From: Verrucomicrobiales bacterium | GTDB taxonomy: Bacteria > Verrucomicrobiota > Verrucomicrobiia > Limisphaerales > J093 | Reading direction: 5' to 3' | Length of the DNA stretch: 64,000 bases | Assembly (NCBI GenBank): GCA_015075445.1 | Contig: JABTUJ010000021.1 | Coordinates: 1-64,000 of the forward strand | Shown: piece by piece, positions 43,924 to 53,200 of the stretch | Layout: the number at the start of each line of letters is the position of its first letter | Numbering within the stretch: the first letter of the stretch is position 1 | Translations under genes and position numbers: made by a program | Notes under the pieces: generated by a model | Database searches by the model: none | Told to the model about the DNA's origin: nothing | What the model saw: the letters and a program-made list of their open reading frames with translations, nothing else

Positions 43924-44145
43924 TACTCCGTCTCGAACCCTTGTGCCATGAATCGCAGCGTCCCTGCGTTCGCCAACTGAGTAGCGCCACGTCTTCGTAC
44001 CGAGCTCCCCCTGGCGCGACTCGGGAATGACCCACCGCCGGCGAAGGGGTCGTGGAAGGAGGGCAGCTTGTGGCGGTCGAACAATTCCTTCGATGGCCTG
44101 CAGCGGCAGGGCGACTTCGATGAGTTTCTTGCGGCGAGGCGTCAT
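43924..44145 (-). pseudogene. 5' remnant of a DUF1156 DNA methylase
   Basis: From ATG 44145 the frame reads MTPRRKKLIEVALPLQAIE, the characteristic start of DUF1156 adenine-methylase-type proteins. After an apparent deletion, a shifted frame gives ELFDRHKLPSFHDPFAGGGSFP, which matches their downstream DPFAGGG SAM-binding motif. The rest of the gene, normally about 900 codons, is absent and the frame ends at 43924. Such methylases occur in multi-gene phage-defence loci with helicases. Confidence 0.7.
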
Positions 44146-44155
44146 GGCAGGACGG

Positions 44156-44614
44156 TCAGGCGGACGGGCGCGGTGGGAGGAGGAGTTCGGGGTGCTCGCC
44201 TTCGAGCCACTGGATGACGGCAACGCGTAGATCCTTGGCGAAGGCGATCAGTTCCTGGGCGTCCTGGTGCGAGGCGCTGCCGGCCCGGTCATATTCCACG
44301 GTGTTGCGCTTGCCGCGGCAGGCGTCGAGGTAGACCGCATCCGGCGTGCGTTCCGGGCCCAGGATAAGCGGGAGAGCCTGAATCGTCCGGTAGTGCTGGA
44401 GGGTCCTTTCCGGCCGGTATCCGGAAGCGTGGAGGATGATGGTGCAAAGCTTCAGCGCGGCGTTGTAGGCGATGCCGAATTGCCAGTCCGCGGAAATGTC
44501 CCCCTCGGCATCGGCCAGGTCGCGCCGGACGATGGCGAGCAGGTCCTGGATTTCCTGCGGACTGGGCTGGTGAGGCCGCAACCAGCCGTTAGCCGCCCAT
44601 TGCTGCAAGCTCAT
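44156..44614 (-). CDS. HEPN domain protein, probable toxin of NTase/HEPN module
   Basis: A 152-residue all-helical protein of the SAV_6107-like HEPN type: IQDLLAIVRRDLADAEGDIS, then DWQFGIAYNAALKLCTIILH, and GKRNTVEYDRAG near the site where HEPN RNases carry R-x4-6-H. Here the segment is RNTVEYD, so the catalytic histidine is not obvious. HEPN proteins paired with a minimal nucleotidyltransferase usually form toxin-antitoxin systems in which the nucleotidyltransferase modifies or neutralises the HEPN toxin. It overlaps the upstream nucleotidyltransferase gene by 26 bases. Confidence 0.82.
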   Translation of the reverse strand: MSLQQWAANGWLRPHQPSPQEIQDLLAIVRRDLADAEGDISADWQFGIAYNAALKLCTIILHASGYRPERTLQHYRTIQALPLILGPERTPDAVYLDACRGKRNTVEYDRAGSASHQDAQELIAFAKDLRVAVIQWLEGEHPELLLPPRPSA

Positions 44615-45176
44615 ACTCGGTGCCTTTCACAAAGAGCCGGGGCGAATTGAGCAGGGCGGTGACAAAGTGCTCGCGGCGTGCCTTGCGTTCGAGGAACTCG
44701 TCGGGTGTTAGGACGTGGGGGTTGATTTCGCGTCCCAGGCGTTCGGCCAGGCCGGCCAGCAAGGAAGCGAGACGGCGCAGGCCAATGGTGCCGATGACCA
44801 TCAGGTCAATGTCGCTGGTGGCGCCTGCCTCGCTCCGCGCGACCGACCCGAAAACAAACGCGATCTTGACGTCGGGCACCGCGAGCACCGGTGCGAGTGC
44901 CCCGGCCAGTCCGTCTGTCTTCAGGACGAGGGAGCAGAGGTCGGGAAAGACGGGATGCGCCTCATTGGCGCGGTAACAGACCCGGTTGCCGTCCTTCCGC
45001 GCCACCACCAAGCCGACCATGGCGAGGCGGCGGATCTCCGATTGCACGGTGCCGAGGGACAAACCCGCCCGGCGGGCCAACTCCCGGAGATGCAGTTCGG
45101 GGCGTGACAAACCGAAGAGCGTCCCGAGCAGTCCGGCCTTCACCCGGGAAGAAACGATGTCCACCAAGGTCGTCAT
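44589..45176 (-). CDS. Winged-helix plus nucleotidyltransferase protein, probable antitoxin
   Basis: A 195-residue fusion. The N-terminal 75 residues are a winged helix-turn-helix (LHLRELARRAGLSLGTVQSE; IRRLAMVGLVVARKDGNRV). The second part is a minimal nucleotidyltransferase with GSVARSEAGATSDIDLMVIG, holding the GS and DxD metal motif. It probably neutralises the downstream HEPN protein and represses its own promoter. The start at 45176 lies only about 4 bases after the predicted transcription start, so the mRNA may be nearly leaderless. Confidence 0.87.
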   Translation of the reverse strand: MTTLVDIVSSRVKAGLLGTLFGLSRPELHLRELARRAGLSLGTVQSEIRRLAMVGLVVARKDGNRVCYRANEAHPVFPDLCSLVLKTDGLAGALAPVLAVPDVKIAFVFGSVARSEAGATSDIDLMVIGTIGLRRLASLLAGLAERLGREINPHVLTPDEFLERKARREHFVTALLNSPRLFVKGTEYELAAMGG

Positions 45177-45180
45177 GTGT

Positions 45181-45216
45181 GGTTAAACCATACGTATGTA
45201 CGGTTATACCGGTCAA
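45181..45216 (-). promoter_or_regulatory. Promoter and operator of the NTase/HEPN module
   Basis: Reading on the minus strand, TTGACC (45216-45211) and TATGGT (45192-45187) are spaced by 18 bases, a good sigma-70-type pair. Two near-palindromic boxes, GGTTAAACC (45181-45189) and GGTTATACC (45202-45210), lie 21 bases apart centre to centre, that is two helical turns. They flank a perfect CATACGTATG palindrome at 45189-45198. The boxes overlap the -10, so autorepression by the winged-helix protein is likely. Confidence 0.6.
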
Positions 45217-45219
45217 TAG

Positions 45220-45410
45220 TCATAACGTCGCGCCGGCCGCGGCCGGCACAATCAGCGCGCCGCCGAGCACCACCGGAGGCAGCGGCGCCAGTTGGGCTTC
45301 GAGGTACAGCCCGCGGAGCTCGCTCCACTTCCGGTCCTGACCAACGCTTTCGAGCCCAACTTGGATCAGGGCAGGAAGCCGCTCGCGACGCGATCCGCCC
45401 GTTAGAAGAT
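45220..45410 (-). pseudogene. C-terminal remnant, possibly of a defence-locus helicase
   Basis: The frame ending at 45220 reads RRERLPALIQVGLESVGQDR, KWSELRGLYLEAQLAPLPPV and VLGGALIVPAAAGATL. The PLPPVVLGGALIVP stretch resembles the tail of SNF2-type helicases found next to DUF1156 methylases; I recall this pattern but cannot verify it. The preceding several hundred codons are missing. It lies directly upstream of the NTase/HEPN module, on the same strand. Confidence 0.4.
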
Positions 45411-45485
45411 CGCCCTCAGGGTGGCCGGCAGGCACTCTGGCGTGATGGCCGCAGCCATGGGCGGGGCGCGCGGGCACCCCCCGGC

Positions 45486-46418
45486 TCACGAAAGGCCGCG
45501 CTGGAAGCGGAAGGCGCTGCCCACGGCGCAGGTGCAGCATCGGTCGGGAAACGCCGCCCAAAGCCGGGCCGTCGCGGCCGGACCGGTGCAGTGCGCCGCC
45601 CCGATCATCCGCACGTCCAGCGCTGCCAGTGCTTCGAGGGTTGCCTGTAACCGCGCCTCAGAAGCGCTGAGGAGATGAAAGCCGCCCAGCACAGCCCGCA
45701 CGGGTCGCCCCTGCGTGAGCCTCCCGATATGCCGCAGGGTATTGACCACGCCGGCATGAGCGCAACCCAGGAGCACCACCACACCCTCCGTCGTGTCGAA
45801 GAACAGGGCCTGGTCATCGAGCAACGGGTCGGGCTGCGTGCCCGCTTCGTCGAGGTAAAAGCGGCCGCCCGTGTCCTCGAACGCTGTCTCGCGCGGGATC
45901 TCGCCCGTGAGGAACACGCCGTCGATCACCTCCGTCGCCGCCCGCGTCCACACCACCGCCTCCCCACCCTCGCACACCACCGCGCGCGCGGCGTCGGGCA
46001 ACCCGACCTCACGGGTGGAACCGTCGGGTTGGCCCGAGAACCGGTTGATCAGCGCATCGGGATGCAGAAACAGCCGGGCCCGCGGCGCGAGGTTCCGCAG
46101 GGTTGCCAATCCCCCGGTGTGGTCGTAATGGCCGTGACTGAGCGCGATGGCCTGGACGGCGTCGAGGTCCACTCCCAGCAGGGGCGCGTTGCGCGCCACC
46201 AGCTCACTCTGGCCTGTGTCGAACACCATCTGCCCGCGATCGGTGCGGAGGTGGAACGCGAGGCCGTGTTCCCCCTGGAGCTGACGGCCGTGGACGGAGT
46301 TCTCCACGAGAACGGTCACCCAGATGGAGGCGTTCCGCGCGCCTGGCGTCGCCGGACTCGCGGCGGGTGTTGTCAGGGATGGGGGCGCGGTTGGGGCTTC
46401 GTTAGCGAGCATTTTCAT
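45486..46418 (-). CDS. MBL-fold metallo-hydrolase
   Basis: A 310-residue metallo-beta-lactamase-fold enzyme. VLVENSVHGRQLQGEHGLAF opens the domain and DRGQMVFDTGQSELVARNA follows. The metal motif is ALSHGHYDHTGGL, with VVLLGCAHAGVVNTLRHIG and ending AAHCTGP, which supply later ligands. This resembles the group containing the methanopterin-pathway dihydropterin ribofuranosylaminobenzene phosphate synthase-like hydrolases. The substrate here is unknown. The first 30 residues are Ala/Pro-rich, so a later start is possible but no better candidate is obvious. Confidence 0.9.
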   Translation of the reverse strand: MKMLANEAPTAPPSLTTPAASPATPGARNASIWVTVLVENSVHGRQLQGEHGLAFHLRTDRGQMVFDTGQSELVARNAPLLGVDLDAVQAIALSHGHYDHTGGLATLRNLAPRARLFLHPDALINRFSGQPDGSTREVGLPDAARAVVCEGGEAVVWTRAATEVIDGVFLTGEIPRETAFEDTGGRFYLDEAGTQPDPLLDDQALFFDTTEGVVVLLGCAHAGVVNTLRHIGRLTQGRPVRAVLGGFHLLSASEARLQATLEALAALDVRMIGAAHCTGPAATARLWAAFPDRCCTCAVGSAFRFQRGLS

Positions 46419-46868
46419 GGGGCAAGGACAGCGTTCCTACGATTCGTACAATCCGGGGTGCACGGCAGGCGTTGTGATCTTTGACCGCGGACTTCGCGGA
46501 GGACACGGATGTGGCCTGGTGAGGCGGAGGGTCCACCTCGAGGGTAGGGCTGGTGGTGGGTCCGTTGCGCTGTCACCGCCGCATCGCCGATGGGTCCGTC
46601 TCCATGGTTCATGGTTCCAGCTCTCGTGGGCAACGTTGATTGGGATAGTCCAAGGCGCGGGCGAACCCGCGTCGGCGGGGATCATCCGGCCCTTCGCCGG
46701 GGCGGAGTGGAGCGCAGCAGGGATGGGCCACCCTCCGACCCCCGTCGAGCCTGCCCGCCTATCGGCTGGGCGTTGGTGCCTGGCGCCCCGCCCTGCCCGA
46801 CGTGAGGACTGCGGCCTCTCGCACGCGACCGCTGGCCAGTGGGGGGCAAGCATGGTTAGCTGGGCGCT
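46419..46868. other. Intergenic region without recognised gene
   Basis: About 450 bases between the divergent MBL gene and sigma-54 activator gene. ORFs here have poor, Arg/Pro-rich composition. I see no tRNA, clear promoter or repeat family, only short CATGGTTCATGGTTCC-type direct repeats near 46612. Confidence 0.35.
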
Positions 46869-48199
46869 GTGACGGACGGGTTGCTCGATTGCGTGCCGGA
46901 CGGCGTGTTCACCGTGGACACCGAGTGGCGCATCACGTCCTTCAACCGCGCCGCCGAGCAGGTCACCGGCATCCGGCGGGAGGAGGCGCTGGGACGGCGC
47001 TGCTGCGACGTGTTTCGCACCAGCATCTGCGAGAACGCCTGCGTGCTCAAACACACGCTGACCACCGGGCGACGCGTGGTGAACAAGGTCGTGTACATCA
47101 TCGACGCCCGCGGCCGGAAGATCCCCATCAGCATCTCGACCGCCTGCCTCAAGGACGTCCGGGGGCGGATCATCGGCGGCGTGGAGAGCTTCCGGGACCT
47201 GCGGGAGGTGGGTGCGTTGCAGCGGCAACTGGAGGAGCCGGAAGCGTTCGCGGACATCATCGGACGCGGTCCCGCCCTCCGACAGCTCCCGGATCTGCTG
47301 CCCGCGGTCGCCGGATGACAGCACAGCGCGCTGATCGAGGCGCCAGCGGCACCGGCAAGGAGTTGTTCGCCCGCGCGATCCATCACCTGTCGGGCCGGCG
47401 GGAGCGACGCTTCGTGGCCCTGAACTGCGCTGCGCTCCCGGACAACCTGCTCGAGTCCGAACTGTTCGGCTACAAGGCCGGCGCCTTCACCGACGCGCGT
47501 CGGGACAAGCCCGGTCGCTTCGCCCTGGCCGACGGGGGCACGCTGTTTCTGGACGAGATCGGCGATGTGTCGCCCGCGATGCAGGCGCGGCTGCTGCGTG
47601 TCCTGCAGGAGCGCGTCTACGAGCCGCTCGGCGGGGTGGAGCCCGTGCGCACGGATGTGCGGCTCGTCGCGGCCACCAACAAGCGCCTGCGCGAACTGGT
47701 CGAGCAAGGCCAGTTCCGCGAAGACCTCTTCTACCGCATCCACGTCATCCGGCTCGAACTGCCTTCCCTGCGCGACCGGCGCGAGGATCTGCCCGCGCTG
47801 ATCGATCACTTCATCGCGCGGCTCAACCGTCTCCAGGGCCGCGATATCGCCGGTGTTTCGGATGACGTGTTGGGCCGGCTCATGGACCACGAGTTTCCCG
47901 GCAACATCCGCGAACTCGAGAACATCCTCGAACACGCCTTCGTCCTGTGCCGCGGGGCGCTCATCGAGCTGCCCCATCTACCGCCCCACCTGCGGGGCGC
48001 ATCGCCCGACGCGCAGTTTCGCCCCCGCCCCGGGCTCACCCTCGCCGACGCCGAGGCGCTGGTCATTGCCGACGCGCTGCGTCGTCACGCGGGCAACCGC
48101 AAGCAGGCCGCGCGGGAACTGGGCATCAACCCCAGCACCCTGTTCCGGAAGCTCAAACGTTTCCGCCCGCCCGAAACGCGCGCGAAGAACGCACCGTGA
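46869..48199 (+). CDS. Sigma-54-dependent activator (PAS-AAA-Fis), frameshifted at Walker A
   Basis: The first frame (GTG 46869 to 47318) gives a PAS domain LDCVPDGVFTVDTEWRITSF with a cysteine cluster (RRCCDVFRTSICENACVLKH), then the linker DIIGRGPALRQLPDLLPAVAG. The AAA domain continues in another frame from GASGTGKELFARAIHHLSG through ALNCAALPDNLLESELFGY, LFLDEIGD and FPGNIRELENILEHAF to a Fis-type HTH (NRKQAARELGINPSTLFRKL). Small indels around 47308-47340, just before the P-loop, separate them. The sigma-54 contact loop reads GAFTDA rather than GAFTGA. It is either a recently broken gene or a sequence error. Confidence 0.8.
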
Positions 48200-48207
48200 G
48201 CGACCGT

Positions 48208-48333
48208 TCAGCGAAACAGTTGCGGCGCGAACTCGGCCAGATACTCGCGCCACTTGTCCCACGTGTGCGCGCCGTCGGTCTCCCGATAGACCACCGTGAA
48301 GCCGTGCTTCTGGAACATCTCCACCGAGGCGCG
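48208..48333 (-). pseudogene. C-terminal fragment of a putative esterase
   Basis: The frame ending at 48208 reads SVEMFQKHGFTVVYRETDGA, then HTWDKWREYLAEFAPQLFR. This is the usual end of alpha/beta-hydrolase esterases (enterochelin-esterase/feruloyl-esterase type), including the catalytic-His context GAHTW. The rest of the gene is missing; a heptamer repeat tract begins at the break. Confidence 0.7.
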
Positions 48334-48342
48334 TGAGGTCCG

Positions 48343-48445
48343 GACCAGAGGTCAGAGGTCAGAGGTCAGAGGTCAGAGGTCAGAGGTCGGAGGTCAGAGG
48401 TCGGAGGTCGGAGGTCGGAGGTCCGAAGGGCGAAGGGCGAGGTAG
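48343..48445. repeat. Tandem heptamer repeat (AGAGGTC / GGAGGTC, then CGAAGGG)
   Basis: About 11-12 units of AGAGGTC or GGAGGTC are followed by CGAAGGG units matching the 6192 tract. The rest of the gap to 48615 holds a dispersed-repeat copy (ATGGACCGACCAGGCCGGAT, GCCTCTTCTGCATTC) related to 29200-29240. No gene was seen. Confidence 0.9.
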
Positions 48446-48615
48446 GCGCCGACGTGAGGAGGCGTAGTCGTAGCCGCTGACGTGGGAACCTTGCCCCACC
48501 CGCGACGGCACGTTCCTGGGGAGCGGCCGGTTCCTTTTGGACCTGCTCAGAGGCCATGGACCGACCAGGCCGGATGCCTCTTCTGCATTCTGCATTCTCC
48601 CTTCTGCCTTCCGTT

Positions 48616-50202
48616 TCATTGGGTGGTGGCTGATGCCTGGGCGAGTGCGCCGGCGTCCGGGGCGGGCTCAAATGGTCCGCCGCCCCCGAGCACGGCGTAA
48701 AGCTGGACCTGGCTGACCCGCGCCTGGAGCCGCAGCAGCACCCACACCTGCTCGGCGGCGAAAAGCGAGCGTTGCGCGTCCAGCACGCCCAGGTAGCTGT
48801 CGATGCCTTTGTCATAGCGTGAACTGGCCAGACGATACGTCTCGGACAGCGCGTGTACCAGCGCTTCCTGGGCCGCCACCTGCCGGTCCACCGTCCCGGA
48901 AACCGCCAGCGCATCGGCCACTTCCCGGAACGCCGTCTGGATCGCCCGCTCGTAATCCGCCACGGCCATCTCCCGTTGGACCTTCGCCGCCTTGTGCGCC
49001 GACCACGTCCGCGCATCGAACAGCGGCATCACAATCTGCGGTGCATAACTCCACACGCCCGAGCCGGCCTTGAACAGCCCGGACAGTTCGCTGCTGGCCG
49101 TGCCCACCGCCGCTGTCAAGGAAACGCGCGGGAAGAAGGCCGCCCGGGCGGCGCCGATGTCCGCGTTGGCCGCCTTGAGCCGGTTCTCCGCCTGCAACAC
49201 GTCCGGCCGCTGCAGCAACACGTCGGAGGGTAGTCCCGCCGCCACCGGCGCGAGGGATTCCACATCGCTCAAGCGGCTGGGCAACCACTCGCCGGGCACT
49301 GGGCCTCCGGCCAGCAAGGTCAGGGCGTTCTCATCCTGCGCGACCCGTTGCGTGTAGACGGCGACATCCCGGCGGGCCACTTCGAGGGGGGTCTGCGCGC
49401 GCAACAGGTCCAACTCGGGCACCAGCCCGAGTTCGTGCCGGCGCTTGACCAGGTCATACGCCCCCTGCTGCGCGGTGAGGGTCGTCTCGGCCAGGGCGAG
49501 GTTCTCGCGGTCCGCAGCCAGCGCCAGGCAGGCTTGGGCGGCCGCGGACACCAGCAGGATTTGCGCGCTGCGACGGGCCTGTTCGCTGGCCAGGTACTCC
49601 TCGAGCGCCCGGTCCTTCAGGCTGCGGATCCGGCCGAAGAAGTCGATTTCCCAGGCCGCGACCCCCAGGTTGGCGTCGTAACGCTCCACGGTCTGCGCGT
49701 TGCCGGAGCTGGTCAGATCCCCGGGCAATCGGGCCCGGCTGCCGGCGCCCACCGCGTTGACCGCGGGCCAGAGCGCGGCCCGCTGGATGCCGTAGATCGC
49801 CCGCGTCCGCTCGACATTCAGCGCCGCCAGCCGCAGATCACGGTTGTTGGTCAGGGCCATCCCGATGACGCGGCGGAGCGCCGGGTCGGTGAAGAAGTCC
49901 TCCCACGGCAGTGCCGCTGCGGGCGCGGTGGACGGTGACGCTTCGGCGGCGGCGTACGCCGGGCCATTCGGCCACGTCGCCGGGACGGGCGCCGCGGGTC
50001 GGTTGTAGGAGGGCGCCAGGGTGCAGCCGGCCAAGAGAACCGCCAGGCCCGCCGCGAACAGCAGCATGAGCGCATGGTCCCGGCCCTGGGTTGGACGGTG
50101 GGTTAGGAGACCTTGCACCCTGCGTGCGGACCGCGTGTGCTCCCGCGGCGTCCGGTCTTCTTCCATTCGGCGGACGGGTCCAGAGTGAAGTGGGGCGTTC
50201 AT
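48616..50202 (-). CDS. Efflux outer-membrane lipoprotein (NodT/OprM family)
   Basis: Outer-membrane channel of a tripartite efflux pump. The family start LAPSYNRPAAPVPATWP follows a lipobox (LAVLLAGC). The two tandem OEP repeats are visible as LRLAALNVERTRAIYGIQRA and VAAWEIDFFGRIRSLKDRAL, and later ENRLKAANADIGAARAAFFP, RVSLTAAVGTASSELSGLF and SRYDKGIDSYLGVLDAQRSL. ATG 50202 lies one base after the pump gene's stop and gives 528 residues with a 45-residue leader. ATG 50067 (MLLFAAGLAVLLAGC) gives 483 residues and a more normal lipoprotein signal. It is last in the operon. Confidence 0.92.
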   Translation of the reverse strand: MNAPLHSGPVRRMEEDRTPREHTRSARRVQGLLTHRPTQGRDHALMLLFAAGLAVLLAGCTLAPSYNRPAAPVPATWPNGPAYAAAEASPSTAPAAALPWEDFFTDPALRRVIGMALTNNRDLRLAALNVERTRAIYGIQRAALWPAVNAVGAGSRARLPGDLTSSGNAQTVERYDANLGVAAWEIDFFGRIRSLKDRALEEYLASEQARRSAQILLVSAAAQACLALAADRENLALAETTLTAQQGAYDLVKRRHELGLVPELDLLRAQTPLEVARRDVAVYTQRVAQDENALTLLAGGPVPGEWLPSRLSDVESLAPVAAGLPSDVLLQRPDVLQAENRLKAANADIGAARAAFFPRVSLTAAVGTASSELSGLFKAGSGVWSYAPQIVMPLFDARTWSAHKAAKVQREMAVADYERAIQTAFREVADALAVSGTVDRQVAAQEALVHALSETYRLASSRYDKGIDSYLGVLDAQRSLFAAEQVWVLLRLQARVSQVQLYAVLGGGGPFEPAPDAGALAQASATTQ

Positions 50203-50203
50203 G

Positions 50204-53200
50204 TCAGGGTTGCGGCGAGGAGGCGGAGCGGGCGGCCTGCAACGCGCCCTTCGTGCGGCTCTTGCCGAAGGTGCTCTCGATCATCACATAGAACAGCGGG
50301 GCGAACAGGGTCACCAGGAAGGTCGAGGTCACCACGCCGCCGATGACCGACGTCCCGATGGCCGTCTGGGCCCCCGCGCCGGCGCCATGCGCCACGGCCA
50401 GCGGCAGCACGCCGAAACCGAAGGCCAGCGAGGTCATGACAATCGGGCGCAACCGCAGGCGGGCACCTTCGAGGGTGGCCGGGATCAGGCCCATGCCTTC
50501 CTCGACGCGCGCCTTGGCGAACTGGACGATCAGGATGGCGTTCTTGGTCGTGAGCCCCAGGGTGGCCAGCAGCCCGATCTGGAAATAAACGTCGTTGGGC
50601 AGGCCGCGCAGGGAGGACGCGATCACGCCCCCGATGACCCCGAGCGGCAGGGCCAGCAGGATCGAGAGCGGGATGGGCCAGCTCTCGTAGAGCGCCGCCA
50701 GGCAGAGGAAGATGACCAGGATCGAGAACGCGTAGAGCGGCCCGGCCTGGGACCCCGCCTGCCGTTCCTGGTACGAGAGCCCGGTCCAGTCGTACCCGAT
50801 CCCCTGGGGCAGAGCCCGCACGAAACCTTCCATCGCCGCCATCGCTTCGCCCGAACTCCGGCCCGGGGCGGCCTCGCCGAGGATGTTGAGGGAGGGGAAG
50901 CCATTGAAGCGCTCGAGCTTGGGCGAGCCCGAGGTCCAGTGTCCGGAGGCGAAGGAGCTGAAAGGCACCATGCGGCCGGTGGTGTTGCGGACGTAGAGCC
51001 GCTCGATGTCCTGCGGCAGCATGCGGTAGGGCGCGTCGGCCTGGGCATAGACCCGTTTGACCCGGCCGCCCTGGATGAAGTCGTTCACGTACGCGCTGCC
51101 AAAGGCGGCAGCGATGGTGTTGTGGATCGAGGTGATGGGGACGCCGAGCACCCCGGCCTTGTCCCAATCCACGTCCACGCGGTACTCGGGGACGTCCTCC
51201 AGGCCATTGGGCCGCACGTTGGCCAGCACCGGGTTCTGGGCGGCCATCCCGAGCAGTTGGTTGCGCGCGGTCATCAGCGCCGCATGCCCCAGCCCGCCCC
51301 GGTCCAGCAACTGGAAGTCGAAGCCCTTGGCCTGGCCCAGCTCCACCACTGCCGGCGGCGCGAAGGCAAACACCATCGCGTTCCGGATCTTCCGGAACTC
51401 CATCATGGCCCGGCCCGCCACCGCCCCCACCCGCAGGTCCGGCCGGTCCCGGAGTTCCCAGTCCTTGAAGCGCACGAACGCCAGCCCGGCATTCTGGCCC
51501 CGACCCGAAAAGCTCACCCCGGACACGGTCATCACCGCGTGCACCGCCTCCCCTTCGGCGCCGAGGAAGTGGTCCTTGACCCGCACCATGACCTCCTTGG
51601 TCTGCTCGAGGGTCGCGTTGGCCGGCAACAACGCCTGCACCATCATCATACCCTGGTCTTCATCCGGCAGATAGGCGCTGGGCATCCGCGCGAACAGCAG
51701 CCCCATGGCCACCACAATGGCCAGGAAGACGACCAGATACCGCAGCCGTTTCACGAGCGAGTGGCCCACGAACTCCAGGTACTGATCCCGCGCCCGGAAG
51801 AACAGGTGGTCGAACCAGCGGAAGAAGGGGCGCAGGAACCAGATCCCGCCCTCCGCCGCTTCATGCCCCTTGGGCACCGGCTTGAGCAAGGAGGCGCACA
51901 ACACCGGCGTCAACACCAGGGCCACCACCACCGACAGCAGCATCGCCGCAATGATCGTGACCGAGAACTGCCGGTAGATGACCCCCGTCGAGCCGGCGAA
52001 GAAGGCCATCGGCCCGAACACGGCCGACAGCACGAGCCCGATGCCGATCAGGGCCGGCGTGATCTGGTCCATCGACTTGCGCGTGGCCTCGAACGGGGGG
52101 ATCCCCTCCTCGCTCATGATGCGCTCGACGTTCTCCACGACCACGATGGCGTCGTCCACCAGCAGCCCAATGGCCAGCACCATGGCGAACATGGTCAGCA
52201 TGTTGATCGAGAAGCCGAACAGCCCCAACACCGCGAAGGTGCCCAGGATCACGACCGGCACGGCGATCGTCGGGATCAGCGTGGCCCGCATGTTGCCCAT
52301 GAACAGGTACATCACCAGGAACACCAGTACGACCGCCTCGCACAGGGTCTTCACCACCTCGTTGATGGCCACCCGCACGAACGGGGTGGTGTCGTAGGGA
52401 TAGATCACCTTCATGCCCGGCGGAAAGAAATGGCTCATCTCCTCCATCTTGTTCCGGACGTTCTCCGCGGTCTGCAGGGCATTGGCGCCGGCCGCCTGGC
52501 GGATCGCCATCGCGGAGGAAGGGACGCCGTTGTAGAAGGCCTCGATGTCGTAGGCGTCGGTGCCGAGTTCGGCGCGGCCCACATCCCGGACACGCACGAT
52601 CGAGCCGTCCGGGTTGGTCCGCAGGGGAATGGCGGCGAACTCGTCGGGGGTCTTGAGCAGGCTCTGCACGAGGATGGCGGCATTGAGGCGCTGCCCCTCG
52701 ACTGCCGGGGCCCCGCCGAACTGGCCGGCTGACACCTCGACGTTGTAGGCGCGGAGGGCCGCCACGACATCCGCGATCGTCATCTGATAGTCGGTGAGCC
52801 GGTCCGGGTTCAGCCACACGCGCATTGCGTACTGGCCCCCGAATACCTCGACCTCCCCAACCCCGGGGACGCGCGACAGGACCTTCTCGAGGTTGGACTG
52901 GGCGTAGTCGCGCAGGTCGTACCCGTCCATGCTGCCGTCCTCCGAGATCAGGCCCACGATCATCAGGTAATTGCGCGTGCTCTTGCTCACCCGGACGCCG
53001 GAGCGCTGCACGACCTCCGGCAGGTTCGCCATGGCGAGCTGGAGCTTGTTCTGCACCTGGGCCCAGGCCAGGTCCGGATCCGTCCCGGGTGCAAAGGTCA
53101 GCTCGATGCGCGCGCCGCCGGCCGAATCGCTGGTCGCCGACAGGTACAACATCTTGTCGAACCCGGTCATCTTCTGCTCGATGATCTGGGTCACGCTGTT

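Noticed and set aside
46590..46805. Short ORFs between the MBL gene and sigma-54 activator
   Set aside because: Pro/Arg-rich composition, no ribosome-binding site, and no resemblance to known small proteins.
50201..52732. 843-residue plus-strand ORF opposite the RND pump
   Set aside because: His/Arg/Gln-rich shadow of a clear AcrB-type gene.
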